Below the pieces are notes generated by a model, which had not been told where the DNA came from, ran no database searches, and worked only from the letters and a program-made list of their open reading frames with translations. Position numbers and translations under genes: made by a program. Shown piece by piece: positions 1-10,080 of a stretch of DNA of 64,000 nt (the stretch's first letter is position 1; every line of letters starts with the position of its first letter). This DNA comes from Eretmocerus hayati (taxonomy: Eukaryota > Arthropoda > Insecta > Hymenoptera > Aphelinidae): NCBI GenBank assembly GCA_029851415.1, contig CM056741.1, positions 148,850,522-148,914,521 of the forward strand. Reading direction: 5' to 3'.

Positions 1-472
1 AGAACGATATAAGTCCACGCTCGAACACTAAAACACTGCTCTGATCCCTCCCATCCTCAACCATTGCACTTTTTTAGGTTTTGCAAAGTGGTGTTAGATT
101 TCAGTATATAGAATTCAGGCACTCCATGTTGTTTGGGTGGCTGCATCCAGTAAGGGGATGTGGCTGTCATTGCGGTCGGCAAGGTAGGGTACGCATGGGA
201 TCACTGACCTCGGGTAATCCCACCGGTAGGTGGCGCTACCAGAAATCGGAACGTGAGTTGGTAATACTGACAACGTATATAGGGTGCGTAAAATAAGACT
301 CAAAAGTCGATCTGTCACTTAGAGACGATGGCTTCAGAAAGCTTTCGTCGTGACATTTGCCCACAAGCGAATATAATTCCGTGAACTATTGGAGAAGAGC
401 AGAGAATCCTAATTGCATTCTTCAATAAGAATGGCATATTTTCTGTAATCCACCACGAGATGAGCTGAAATA
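1..472. other. AT-rich sequence without recognised gene
   Basis: Two overlapping open frames of about 70 codons on opposite strands (81-296 plus, 115-318 minus) show no recognisable domain, and I treat them as chance frames. No repeat or RNA gene is seen. Confidence 0.5.
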
Positions 473-764
473 TCATTTCCAAAAACATGAATATATCTAC
501 AAAATTTTCAAACAGATTCAGTTTTTAGACATCAAAACGGCTAAAAATCTACATTCATGTTCATAAACATGAAACAGTGTTGATATCATGGATCCATAGT
601 TAGACAAATCTAATCATGCCCAAAAACATGATCCAGAGAAGCGAAATCACCAAGTTATTGTTTTATTAGCTCAATACCTGTATCCATGTTCACAAACATG
701 ATACGCTCCACTGATTTCATAAAATCATCTCCTTTCGCATCCCTGATCATGCTCAAGAACATGA
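473..764. repeat. Array of five CATG-flanked near-palindromes
   Basis: An 18-bp near-palindrome of the form TCATGYYCANRAACATGA recurs at 555-572, 614-631, 684-701 and 747-764, with a weaker copy at 473-490. Spacing is 59 to 82 bp, and the sequence between copies is not obviously conserved. Similar half-sites (GATCATGTTC, GAACATGATC) recur in the 660-bp repeats downstream, so the motif belongs to the same repeat family. The inverted architecture with a short spacer resembles a dimeric transcription factor site, but no factor can be named. Confidence 0.6.
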
Positions 765-1981
765 TACTTCCTACTTCTCTCCAGCCACTGGGTCCCTAGC
801 GATTTGTTTTATGTTCTGCTCTTGTGATCTTGTATCAGTTAAAAATCCAAAACAGGTTCCACACACCATCCATGAAAGTTTGGTAGAGCCACAAGGTTTC
901 GCTCGAGGCACTTTTTTCAAATTTTACCTGAAAAATAGTTCCAGGTTAGAACCAAAATGGTTGGACCAGCTGCTTGGATCATTTTCTAGGTACAAATCAT
1001 GTTCCCATTCATATGCTTTTATAAAAAAATAGCTGAGATACATGAATTTAGAGTTACAATTTTCTCAAAGTTTCTTACCAACTGAAATCCTGGGAAAAGA
1101 TGACCTCATAATATATCTATTTCAGTTCAATTTTTAAACATTTTGATAAATTAAAATATGATTTCTCCCCAAGAAATGATGTGAATTGGAATGACTCTTC
1201 AATTAATGCTTTGGAATTACATTTCCAAGCATAATCTAAAAACAGTTGCTCGAGCGAGACCTTTCAGTATCATCAACTTTGGATGAAGACTTCCTGAGAG
1301 CTCATGATGGATACTCGTAGACCATTATTAAGAGCAGGAAATGTTTCTGTTGATCTCATTCCAACAGATATCAGAATGGAAAAAACAATTGTGAGAAGCC
1401 TTACATAAGAACCTTGATAAAAAAACATCTTTTGAGATTTTTTTACACTCTGGATTGGTGAAATTTAGGCTGTTCCTAGTCTTGAAGATGATCTGGAATC
1501 TGGTGAGGTCCATCACCAAACTTTAGGAGGTCTAGACCCACGATTGATGTTACTCAAGGATGTCGCTCGAGGCCCAATTTCCAAATTTCACCCGCAAGAC
1601 TACTTCCAAACTAGAAACAGAATAAACATTCCAGTTGAGATCATTTTTCAGGCACTGATCATATTTTATTTTATGAAAATGAATGGAGATGGACTGAGGT
1701 AGCTGGATTTTCAGATTGAAAAGTTTCGAACCATGAAGATTTCTGGGAGAAGATAAACCCATAATGTATCAATTTCAGTCCGATTTTCATTCAGAATCAT
1801 GGATCCAAATATGATTTCTGACTAGAAAATTATGTGAACTTGAATAACTCCTCATTTGATAATTTGGAACTCCACTTCCAAGTGAAATCTCAAAATACTT
1901 GCTCGAGCGACAATCTCTAGTATCATCAAATTTGGATAAAGATTTTCTAAAGGCTCATGATGGACATCCACAGATCATGTT

Positions 1982-2369
1982 GATTGGAAACTTGGAATCG
2001 TCCTCGAAATTTTCAAAGATAAATATAGATGATCTTGGAATCGATCGTGGAGGACTAGCGTTTGTGCAAATGAATATACACAAAATAATTGCAATTACAC
2101 ATGTATTGCTACGTTTCGTCCACATATTTTGTGAACCTCTTCAGGCTAGAAATTTACAAACGTAAAAACGTGGAAACTCACTGCAATGTGAGTTTCCACG
2201 TTTTTATATAAAAATAATTATGTGACCATGTTGTTAATTTCTAGCCTGAAGAGGTTCACAAAATATGTGGACGAAACGTAGCAATACATGTGTAATTGCA
2301 ATTATTTTGTGTATATTCATTTGCACAAACACTAGTCCTCCACGATCGATTCCAAGATCATCTATATTT
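1982..2369. mobile_element. Palindromic insertion inside the 660-bp repeat, flanked by a 16-bp direct repeat
   Basis: The 16-bp sequence ATCCACAGATCATGTT lies at 1966-1981 and again at 2370-2385, bracketing a 388-bp segment. The equivalent place in the neighbouring 660-bp unit (about 1305-1335) has no such segment, so this looks like a real insertion with a target duplication. Within it, arms of about 134 bp at 2021-2154 and 2236-2369 are nearly perfect inverted repeats. A second 18-bp perfect hairpin is nested at the centre (2164-2181 with 2188-2205, 6-base loop). No coding capacity. A 16-bp duplication is long for a cut-and-paste element and more like target-primed retrotransposition, but the palindrome is atypical of that. 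Confidence 0.65.
2164..2205. repeat. Central 18-bp hairpin of the palindromic insertion
   Basis: AAAAACGTGGAAACTCAC at 2164-2181 is perfectly complementary to 2188-2205 across a six-base loop. It sits at the apex of the larger inverted repeat but is separated from its arms by short unpaired stretches. Confidence 0.85.
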
Positions 2370-2755
2370 ATCCACAGATCATGTTCAAGAGCAGTGAACA
2401 TTCTTGGTGATCACATTATACCAACTATCTTAATAAGAGAAGCCAAAGTGAGAAGATCAGCCAGGATAAGAGTCTTGACGAAAAAGTTCTCCTAAGACTT
2501 TTTCACTACTCTGGATTGGTGGAATTTAGGCTGTTTCTGGTCTTGAACATGATCTGAAATCTGTTGATGTCCATCACCAAACTTAAGGAGGTCTAGATCC
2601 AAGATTGATGTTACTCAAGGATGTCGCTCGAGCCACAATCTTCAAATTTTACCTGCAAGACTACTTCCAAACTAGAAACAGAATAAAGATTCCAGTTCAG
2701 ATCATTTTTCAGGCACTGATCATATTTCATTTCATGAAAATGAATGAATCATTAT

Positions 2756-3226
2756 TATAATTAGTCATCCATTTTACATAATATTGATCTTAGGTAATAA
2801 GAAAAACCTTGAACTTATGTGTCGGTTGTCCCACGATGGATCTTCTTGGTACACCCCTGAAGGTGGTCTCCACAGGTAGACTTGCCCCGCTAGTGTTCCC
2901 AGAGTATCCAGGTAGACCTAGAAAAATCACACATTCAATTAGAATCATTCTATTATAATATTCACTCTATCATGACTAAATCTGAGAGAGACCCTTTCAT
3001 GAAACCGAAACCCAAACCACTGCAAGTAGAGGTTCAGAAAGGATATTTGCGTAATTTAATGTAGAATATGATGGAATAGGTGTGAAAAAGACCTTGCATG
3101 ATTGCTGGAGGCAAGGAGAATCAATGCAGATGATAAGTCCACCTCTGGACATCACCAGACCAAGTTCATCTTTGAATCCATACCTCGTTCCTAAGTTTCC
3201 GCAATACCTGCAACCAGGAAAATGTT
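2756..3226. other. Spacer without recognised gene
   Basis: No open frame, RNA gene or repeat boundary is supported between the 660-bp repeats and the next foldback element. Confidence 0.5.
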
Positions 3227-3555
3227 AGGTTTATTCGATTATGTCGCTCACAGCGCTCACAGTGCTCAGAGCACTCTCAACGCTTTCTAATCGAATCCTC
3301 GTTCGGATTAGAAGTGTTGAAAGCGCTTTCGTCCACTTCCGCTATAATTCCGTTCCTTCTACCCAGCGTCACCCCGGTTCACGTGGTTCAGCTATTCCAA
3401 CCTTAGTATCCCTGGCCATTTGGAAGGAACGGATTCCAGTCGAAAGTGGACGAAAGCGCTCTCATCGCTCACAATCCGAACGAGCATTCGATTAGAAAGC
3501 GTTGAGAGTGCTCTGAGCACTGTGAGCGCTGTGAGCGACATAATCGAATAAACCT
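3227..3555. mobile_element. Foldback MITE, 329 bp, 70-bp terminal inverted repeats
   Basis: The first 70 bp (3227-3296, beginning AGGTTTATTCGATTATGTCG) are the exact reverse complement of 3486-3555. A second block of imperfect inverted repeat continues inward (about 3297-3340 with about 3441-3485, containing GAAAGCGC and the CCTCGTTCGGATT region). The termini are rich in GCGCTCACAGTGCTCAGAGC, itself partly palindromic. Flanks share only GTT (3224-3226 and 3556-3558), so the superfamily is not settled. The 84-codon frame at 3241-3495 runs through the inverted repeat and is not a credible gene. Confidence 0.85.
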
Positions 3556-5000
3556 GTTGTATATAATCCAACTAGCTACATGAGAGTTAGTTTATTGACA
3601 AGGGTACATTTTTCATAATCATTCAAGTACAAAAAACTGATCATCCAGTCCCAAATTAATGAGACTGATAAAAAATTAATCTTTGTTCACGTGCAGCCCA
3701 TGCTAATACATGGTAAAAAAGTGCCCTGCTGCGACACCCCGTACTTGATGAGTACAACTTTCCCAGGCTTCCTGGGGCGATAAAGGCGTATCTAAATGCT
3801 TATTGCAGGTGCTGCGACCACTTTCAATTGGAAAGAATTGATAATCATTAAGTTACTTACGATATAAACAGTCGGATTTCGCTGGCTCGAGCAGACGGCA
3901 TTCTCGCGCTCCTGGTTTGCGATCCTAGGCATGTCACGCCTCGGAGGCGATGAGGAAGCGTCCGCAAAGATTTTCTGCACCCACTAACACTCCCGGAACA
4001 CTCTAACACCACTCCACGACGTAGCACGAGCACCAGGAAGCCAGGTAAACAACCTGTTGCAAGGGCTGGCAGCGGCCATTTTGGGTGCCGGTATAGCATA
4101 GTTGGCTGCTATATCAGCGTACGCATCGGTGCGCCGCTTTGTGAAATACATGTTCCAGTACTTGTATTAGACTTTGATTCAATGATTAGAGTAATTAATT
4201 TCAATATCTTGGAAACATGTACATTTTTCCAATTAGTTTAATTTATCATCAAATCATCCTTGGGTGCTATATAGCTCGATTCTTCTTAACCAGAATCCCA
4301 CACACCTTTGCTTATTTTACAGTTTCTGGAGAAAGTCTCAATGCTAAACCAAAATAATGTTGAATATTGTTGAATAAGCCGCGAGTTGGGAGCCTGAGAA
4401 GTTGGGGTGATGATATTTGGCACATAGATCGACATCCGAGTCTCTCACTTTTCGATCTCTATTAAATGCAAATCAATTTTTTAGTCGATTTACGCGATAA
4501 ACTGACCGTTTTTTAGCTCTCTAGACCATGCTGATACTCCGATTGAGAGGGAACACTCGTCGAAAGATTCTCAAATCCCATCATCATACCTACTCCGGTG
4601 TTTGGTTGGAGAGTGCGAGCGGAGAGAGCGCGCGCGCCCAGGGTGAGCGCGTCTATATAGGCCGAGTCTACATAAGAGCGCGAGCGGGGTCCAAGAGCGC
4701 TCTCGCCGCTCAATAGCGCAGGTTTTTTATATGATAAAATTTGTGCGAAGACTGACGGGGTAGTCTCGCACTACAGAAACACAATTCTAACATCAAAGCA
4801 ATGAATTATCACGGGGGAGGGGGCCTCAATCCCGAAACTCAAGAAGCCCCCAAAACCGCAAACACTCGGAAACTGCAGGGCCTGAGAAAATTATTCCCAA
4901 AATCTAAGGAAGTAACCGAACTATTGCAAACATCCGGATGCTTCTATCGATAAACCAGCCGGGAACCAAAATGCGATTAAAAGTGAATTCCAAAACTCAC
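3556..5000. other. Spacer, mostly featureless; GC-rich patch near 4600-4710
   Basis: No gene is supported. About 4600-4710 is rich in GCGCGC and GAGCGCGAG motifs and gives opposed short open frames, probably from composition rather than coding. The short frames at 3792-4099 overlap each other on the minus strand and show no domain. Confidence 0.45.
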
Positions 5001-7113
5001 TAACAAGGGGAGGTCCAACCTTGTGGAACACGGATCTTGATGAAACTTTGAGAATCATCTTGTTTTGGTGAGAAATGAAGATATCTCCAAGGATTTAATC
5101 CCATGGGCCTCCTATTTTCAAATACAGCTATGGAGATTAACATTGTGCATATAGGCCCATGTTGGAAAATCGTATATAATGAATTCCACGCCAAAGCGAC
5201 CTACGGAAAGGGGTCATCTCTCAGATTCTTTTTTAACCTTTTTCATTCGATTCTATGACCCAAAATAGGAACTTCGGACCACCTATGGGGCCCAAAAAAA
5301 ATTTCTCCTCTCCATTGCACGCACATCCGTCAACAGACCGAAAATTTATCGTGTAAAAATCGATGCTCTTTTATTCACGAAAATGGGAATATTCCGAGTT
5401 TTTGAACAGCTATCGATTTGCGGGTTACGGCATCTGGAAGGGCATCAAAAAATCTATCGAAAACGTTGTCGGAAATTCCTTCTGTGTGATTTGGGGGCCT
5501 CTTGGAGGCAAAAGAGTGTTTTTCACTAAAATGTTGATTTCTCAAAAAGCCATTTTTTTTATTTTTTTAAAATCATATATTTGACGTAAAATTTTGCGTT
5601 CTTTCGGAAAAAATGGGTTTCAGAGAAGTTTGGGGCGATCCAAGTGACTTATGAGCCATTTTTTGAAAATTCGATTTTTTCGGTTTCAGAAAAAGGCGAT
5701 TTTCTGCGCATGCGCACAAACGTAGACTTTCGGCGCCACTTTCAATGGAAAGCTGACAAAATTTCCTATAAAATGACTACCCGCAAAGTTGAAATTCATG
5801 CACTGAAACGCGATCTGCAAGGATTAATTATGTCGAATCAAAATCACATGAAAATTCAGCCCATTAACGCCTTTGTGGCGCCTGCTGAGATGATACATTC
5901 ACGAGATCTTTTCGGGACTCAATTTTGAGTATGAAATTGACCTGAAAAAAATTCGGACCACATGGTTTCAACGTAAAATTGTATGAACTTTCAAAATATG
6001 CGATGAAAAACCCCATTTGAGGCGAACCCGAGGTGCTACATTCAATTTTTTGCCAGAAAATACGATTTTTCACATTCAAAATTGCGAAAATTGAATGTAG
6101 CACCTCGGGTTCGCCTCAAATAGAGTTTTTCATCGCATATTTTGGAAGTTCATACAATTTTACGTTGAAACCATGTGGTCCGAATTTTTTTCAGGTCAAT
6201 TTCGTACTCAAAATTGAGTCCCGAAAAGATCTCGCGAATGTGTCATCTCAGCAGGCGCCACAAAGGCGTTAATGGGCTGAATTTTCATGTGATTTTGATT
6301 CGACATAATCAATCCTTGCAGATCGCGTTTCAGTGCATGAATTTCATTTTTGCGGGTAGTAATTTTATAGGAAATTTTGTCAGCTTTCCATTGAAAGTGG
6401 CGCCGAAAGTCTACGTTTGTGCGCATGCGCAGAAAATCGCCTTTTTCTGAAACCAAAAAAATCGAATTTTCAAAAAATGGCTCACTTGGATCGCCCCAAA
6501 CTTCTCTGAAACTCATTTATTCCGAAAGAACGCAAAATTTTACGTCAAATATATGATTTTAAAAAAATAAAAAAAATGGCTTCTTGAGAAATCAACATTT
6601 TAGTGAAAAACACTCTTTTGCCTCCAGGAAGCCCCCAAATCACAGAGAAGGAATTTCCGACAACGTTTTCGATGAATTTTTTGATGCCCTTTCAGATGCC
6701 GTAACCCGCAAATCGATAGCTGTTCAAAAACTCGAAATATTCCCGTTTTCGTGAATAAAAGAGCATCGATTTTTACACGATAAATTTTCGGTCTGTTGAC
6801 GGATGTGCGTGCATCGGAGAGGAGAAATTTTTTTTGGGGCCCATAGGTGGTCCGAAGTTCCTATTTTGGGCCATAGAATCGAATGAAAAAGGTTGAAAAA
6901 GAATCTGAGAGATGACCCCTTTCCGTAGGTCGCTTTGGCGTGGAATTCATCATATATAGATATATTAACAATGCTAATCTCTATAGCTGTATCTCTAAAT
7001 AGGAGGCCCATGGGATTAAGCCCTTGGAGATACCTTCATTTCTCACCGAAACAAGATGATTCCCAGAGTTTCATAAAGATCCGTGTTCCGCAAGGTTGGA
7101 CCTCCCCTTGTAA
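5001..7113. mobile_element. Giant foldback transposon with TAA target duplications (PIF/Harbinger-like ends)
   Basis: The element runs 5004-7110 and begins CAAGGGGAGGTCCAACC, ending with the reverse complement. The trinucleotide TAA lies directly outside both ends (5001-5003 and 7111-7113). Arms of about 1.04 kb (5004-6049 and 6087-7110) pair almost throughout around a 37-base loop. A three-base TWA duplication is characteristic of PIF/Harbinger elements and their MITEs. No transposase is encoded: mirrored frames of about 94-102 codons appear in both arms (5644-5928 plus, 6208-6516 minus) because the arms are copies, and I do not recognise the peptide. Starting bases CAAGGGG are shared with the smaller element at 20055-20383. 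Confidence 0.8.
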
Positions 7114-9482
7114 GGTGATCAAACTTGCTAATACTCGAATACTAGAACCGAAAATAGTGTCCGTGAGAGAAATCAATCTCAAAACCCAGAGTAACAAATA
7201 AACCTGCGATAAAACCTGGATGTTAATGACAAAATTTTCTGATTGCAAGAAGAATCGATACACAATATAATTTTCAAAGTCGATTGTAATAAAAGGTACC
7301 GCCGTATACTTGAGCTCATGTCGAAGTGAACCCCAGCAAATCTATGCGACCGCTCAAACCTCACATTTCTCATCGCAATGCGTTCTCAGTAATAATTTTT
7401 CTGTATAATTCCACTTGGTGCTCAAGAGCAAAAACACATCACAGCGTCGTCTATGTAACAAGACGAGCAAACAGAGTTCGAAACAATGGTTGCAAGTTTG
7501 CTCTCCGATATCACAGGCGCGTGTACTTACAAGAATAACCGCGAGAGTCGGATATAAGATCGGTAAAATAGCGTATTATATGCAGCCACCCCACATAGAC
7601 CCTCGTATACACTTATGGGTCCTATAATACTCAATGTATTATACTTTACCTTGTTTCCACGGCCAAGTAGTGCTATAACGACGAAGTCACGGCTTTGCTG
7701 AGGACCGCATAGTGAGGCTAATCGAATAGAGGATGCGCACCAAGGATAAGAAGACTTTGCTATATGGGAGCTTTTGAGAACCAAGCTGAACGAAATCTTT
7801 GAATGTATTATAAGATGATGAAAAATTGTAGTGGGATCCGCTCTCTAGTGCTCTTCTTTTCGTGCGCCAAAAGATTGCTATTTGATTTGAGCATCCAGAG
7901 CAAGAGTCACGAGCGCCCATTTATTTGGATCGAGGCACGCGCAAACTAGGGCGCGAGTTACAAGTGCTATACAACCTGTATGACTACTTGTTGCACATTC
8001 CATATTGTATTATTTGATTCTTGGTCATATTTCAAACCAGTGCTGGTTTACTCTTCTATTTTCTTTGGTATAAGTGAATTTGAGCTTTTGATTTGAAGTC
8101 ACCTTTATCGCTCATTTTTTTATGCATGTCTGAATTCCCAGGAAATTTAGTTATCTCATTTGACCTGCATAGCATACGACGAAAAAAAGTCGGTTCTGAA
8201 CAATTGAAATCAGGAACTTGTCTTGCATGCATTTTGCTCGTCTTTCCCTCATTTCCAAGAAAAAAGGGACACTCATCATTATCTATTGGCTCGTTTTATA
8301 CATAGGCGAAAACAGCAATCAATATGGCAGATGTCACAACTTTTGATTATTGATCCATCAATTAGTATCACATAACTATCTCGATGACTTTGTGGAAGAC
8401 AAAAGCTCGGTTTCCGATTCACGATGTTCCAGGTAACCAGATTTTGGTAGCTGACAATTATCGTTCGACAAAAATGCGAACTCATTCACTGAATTTCATC
8501 TGTTGTCTTTCAGGTCTCCAAAAAATATACGTTTGATGACTTTCGCATCTCAACACTTGCCACAACACAGTATATAAATATATTATATGCAAGCCACAAG
8601 AGTATTCCGAGCACGCGTTAAACTCATATACGTATGTGCGAGCGTACGTGGGACGCAGCGCGAATATGCAAGGAAGCCAACTCATTCGACGCAACAGGTG
8701 CAGCACCTGCACGCTCGCCATCGATTAGCCACAAGGCAGGTGGTTTTCGTATATAGGTCCGCAACAAGGCATCGGTGCGAGTATGCTAATAAAGGTAGAA
8801 TATTGGTCTTTGGTTGCAAATCCTTGGTAAAGATTTCTTGGAAGTTGATACATAACTACGTTATTTCCAAAAAAAACTTGGAATTATTTGATTTTGTTTC
8901 TTAGGATCGCTTCTTGCCCCGGGGCAAACTTTAGATTATTTCGGATACGAGGCAGTCTGACCATGAACTAGTCTGAGGTTACATGTCAAATGAATAGATT
9001 CTATCGAAGTATCCAGATCCGCAAATACACCCAGGGAGTTGTGTACAACGATCAAATTCGTAACCGTAATTCATGACCCATGTTTCATCTCCCATCCATC
9101 ATCCTATAACGTGTCGGGATTGATCGAACCAGAATTTTTATTAAAAGCCCACTGTGGCCATGCAACTAAAATCCCTCCAAATTCTGCTCACACTTTACTC
9201 AAATTCTCTTCCGATTTCGGGTAAACGACGACTTGTCGCATACTCGTTGTGGCCTAACTTGGATTCAAAAACTCTCCGTTTAACCCAAATCAGAAGAAAA
9301 TCTGAGTGATGAGAAATACAATGTGCCTACTACATTATAGGTTGGGAGGTACCAGCCAGCTGTACAGCTGTTTCCATTTTTGCACATTTTTGTGTGCAAT
9401 GTTCTTATAATTTGTATCCATGTCCACTTGGGCTAGCTTTGCGACTATTTGCATAATTTGTTCTGAGAGTCATAGATAAAAT
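7114..9482. other. 2.4 kb without recognised gene
   Basis: Numerous short frames (60-105 codons) occur on both strands and overlap each other; none shows a family signature. Isolated local palindromes such as TATAATACTCAATGTATTATA near 7624 are short. No RNA gene seen. Confidence 0.45.
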
Positions 9483-10080
9483 TTATGGTGGTTATGATTT
9501 TAATGCTGTTCTTGGACTGTCCTTTTGAATATACTTATGATTAGGTGAACAACGCGTTTCGGACATCTAATTATGTCCTCCTTCAGGTTAAATCACACGT
9601 ATATATATAACTTCATATGGGGGTGGGTAATCTAATAGTGAGTAAGCTTAAATAACTAGGACTTATCAACGTAGGTGCGGTTTCTTGTGATCCCCTCTGA
9701 GATGAAACTTGGTGCAAATCTCGATCCTCATCGGCCCGCAGCAACTTCTTTGAAGAACAGCCGCGTGGCTAACAGGTCGATTGGTGTTGAAATGCACTAA
9801 TTCACTCACAAGCTTCACTTCACAGTAAACCGCACTGAAATACTGTTTTTGTGGCTATCACACTATTTCCAGTTAAATATGGTGTGCAATTTTTGCCCAA
9901 CGATGGAATGTATAGAAAAGGAAAGAATTCATTGAGTTTGGAATGAGAGAAATTTTTTAAAAAGATTCGCTCCCTTCCAGAGACGGGTACGAACTGATGT
10001 CCGAAACGCGTTGTTTACCTAATCATAAGTATATTCAAAAGGACAGTCCAAGAACAGCATTAAAATCATAACCACCATTA
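9483..10080. mobile_element. MITE, 592 bp, 82-bp terminal inverted repeats, TTA duplications
   Basis: Element 9486-10077 starts TGGTGGTTATGATTTTAATG and ends with its reverse complement; the inverted repeats span about 9486-9567 and 9996-10077. TTA is present immediately outside each end (9483-9485 and 10078-10080), consistent with PIF/Harbinger-type insertion. The ~430-bp interior is unique and non-coding. Confidence 0.75.

Larger units (their letters stand above)
811..2755. repeat. Diverged tandem repeat, period about 660 bp, about three units
   Basis: A landmark GCTCGAG recurs at 901, 1565 and 2626 in matching context: each copy is followed by a purine/pyrimidine-rich stretch, then the TTTTCAGGCACTGATCATA block in the second and third units. 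The last interval becomes about 657 bp once the 404-bp insertion duplex at 1982-2385 is removed. A second landmark, TTGCTCGAGCGA, recurs near 1248 and 1893. Units are clearly homologous but diverged by many substitutions and small indels, and none carries a long open frame. Family unknown; it may be a satellite or an old tandem duplication of a non-coding transposon. Confidence 0.7.

Noticed and set aside
3241..3495. 84-codon frame in the 329-bp MITE
   Set aside because: It runs through both inverted arms and is explained by the repeat.
5644..6516. Paired 94- and 102-codon frames in the 2.1-kb palindrome as duplicate genes
   Set aside because: They are mirror images because the arms are inverted copies; conservation follows from the palindrome itself, not from coding selection.
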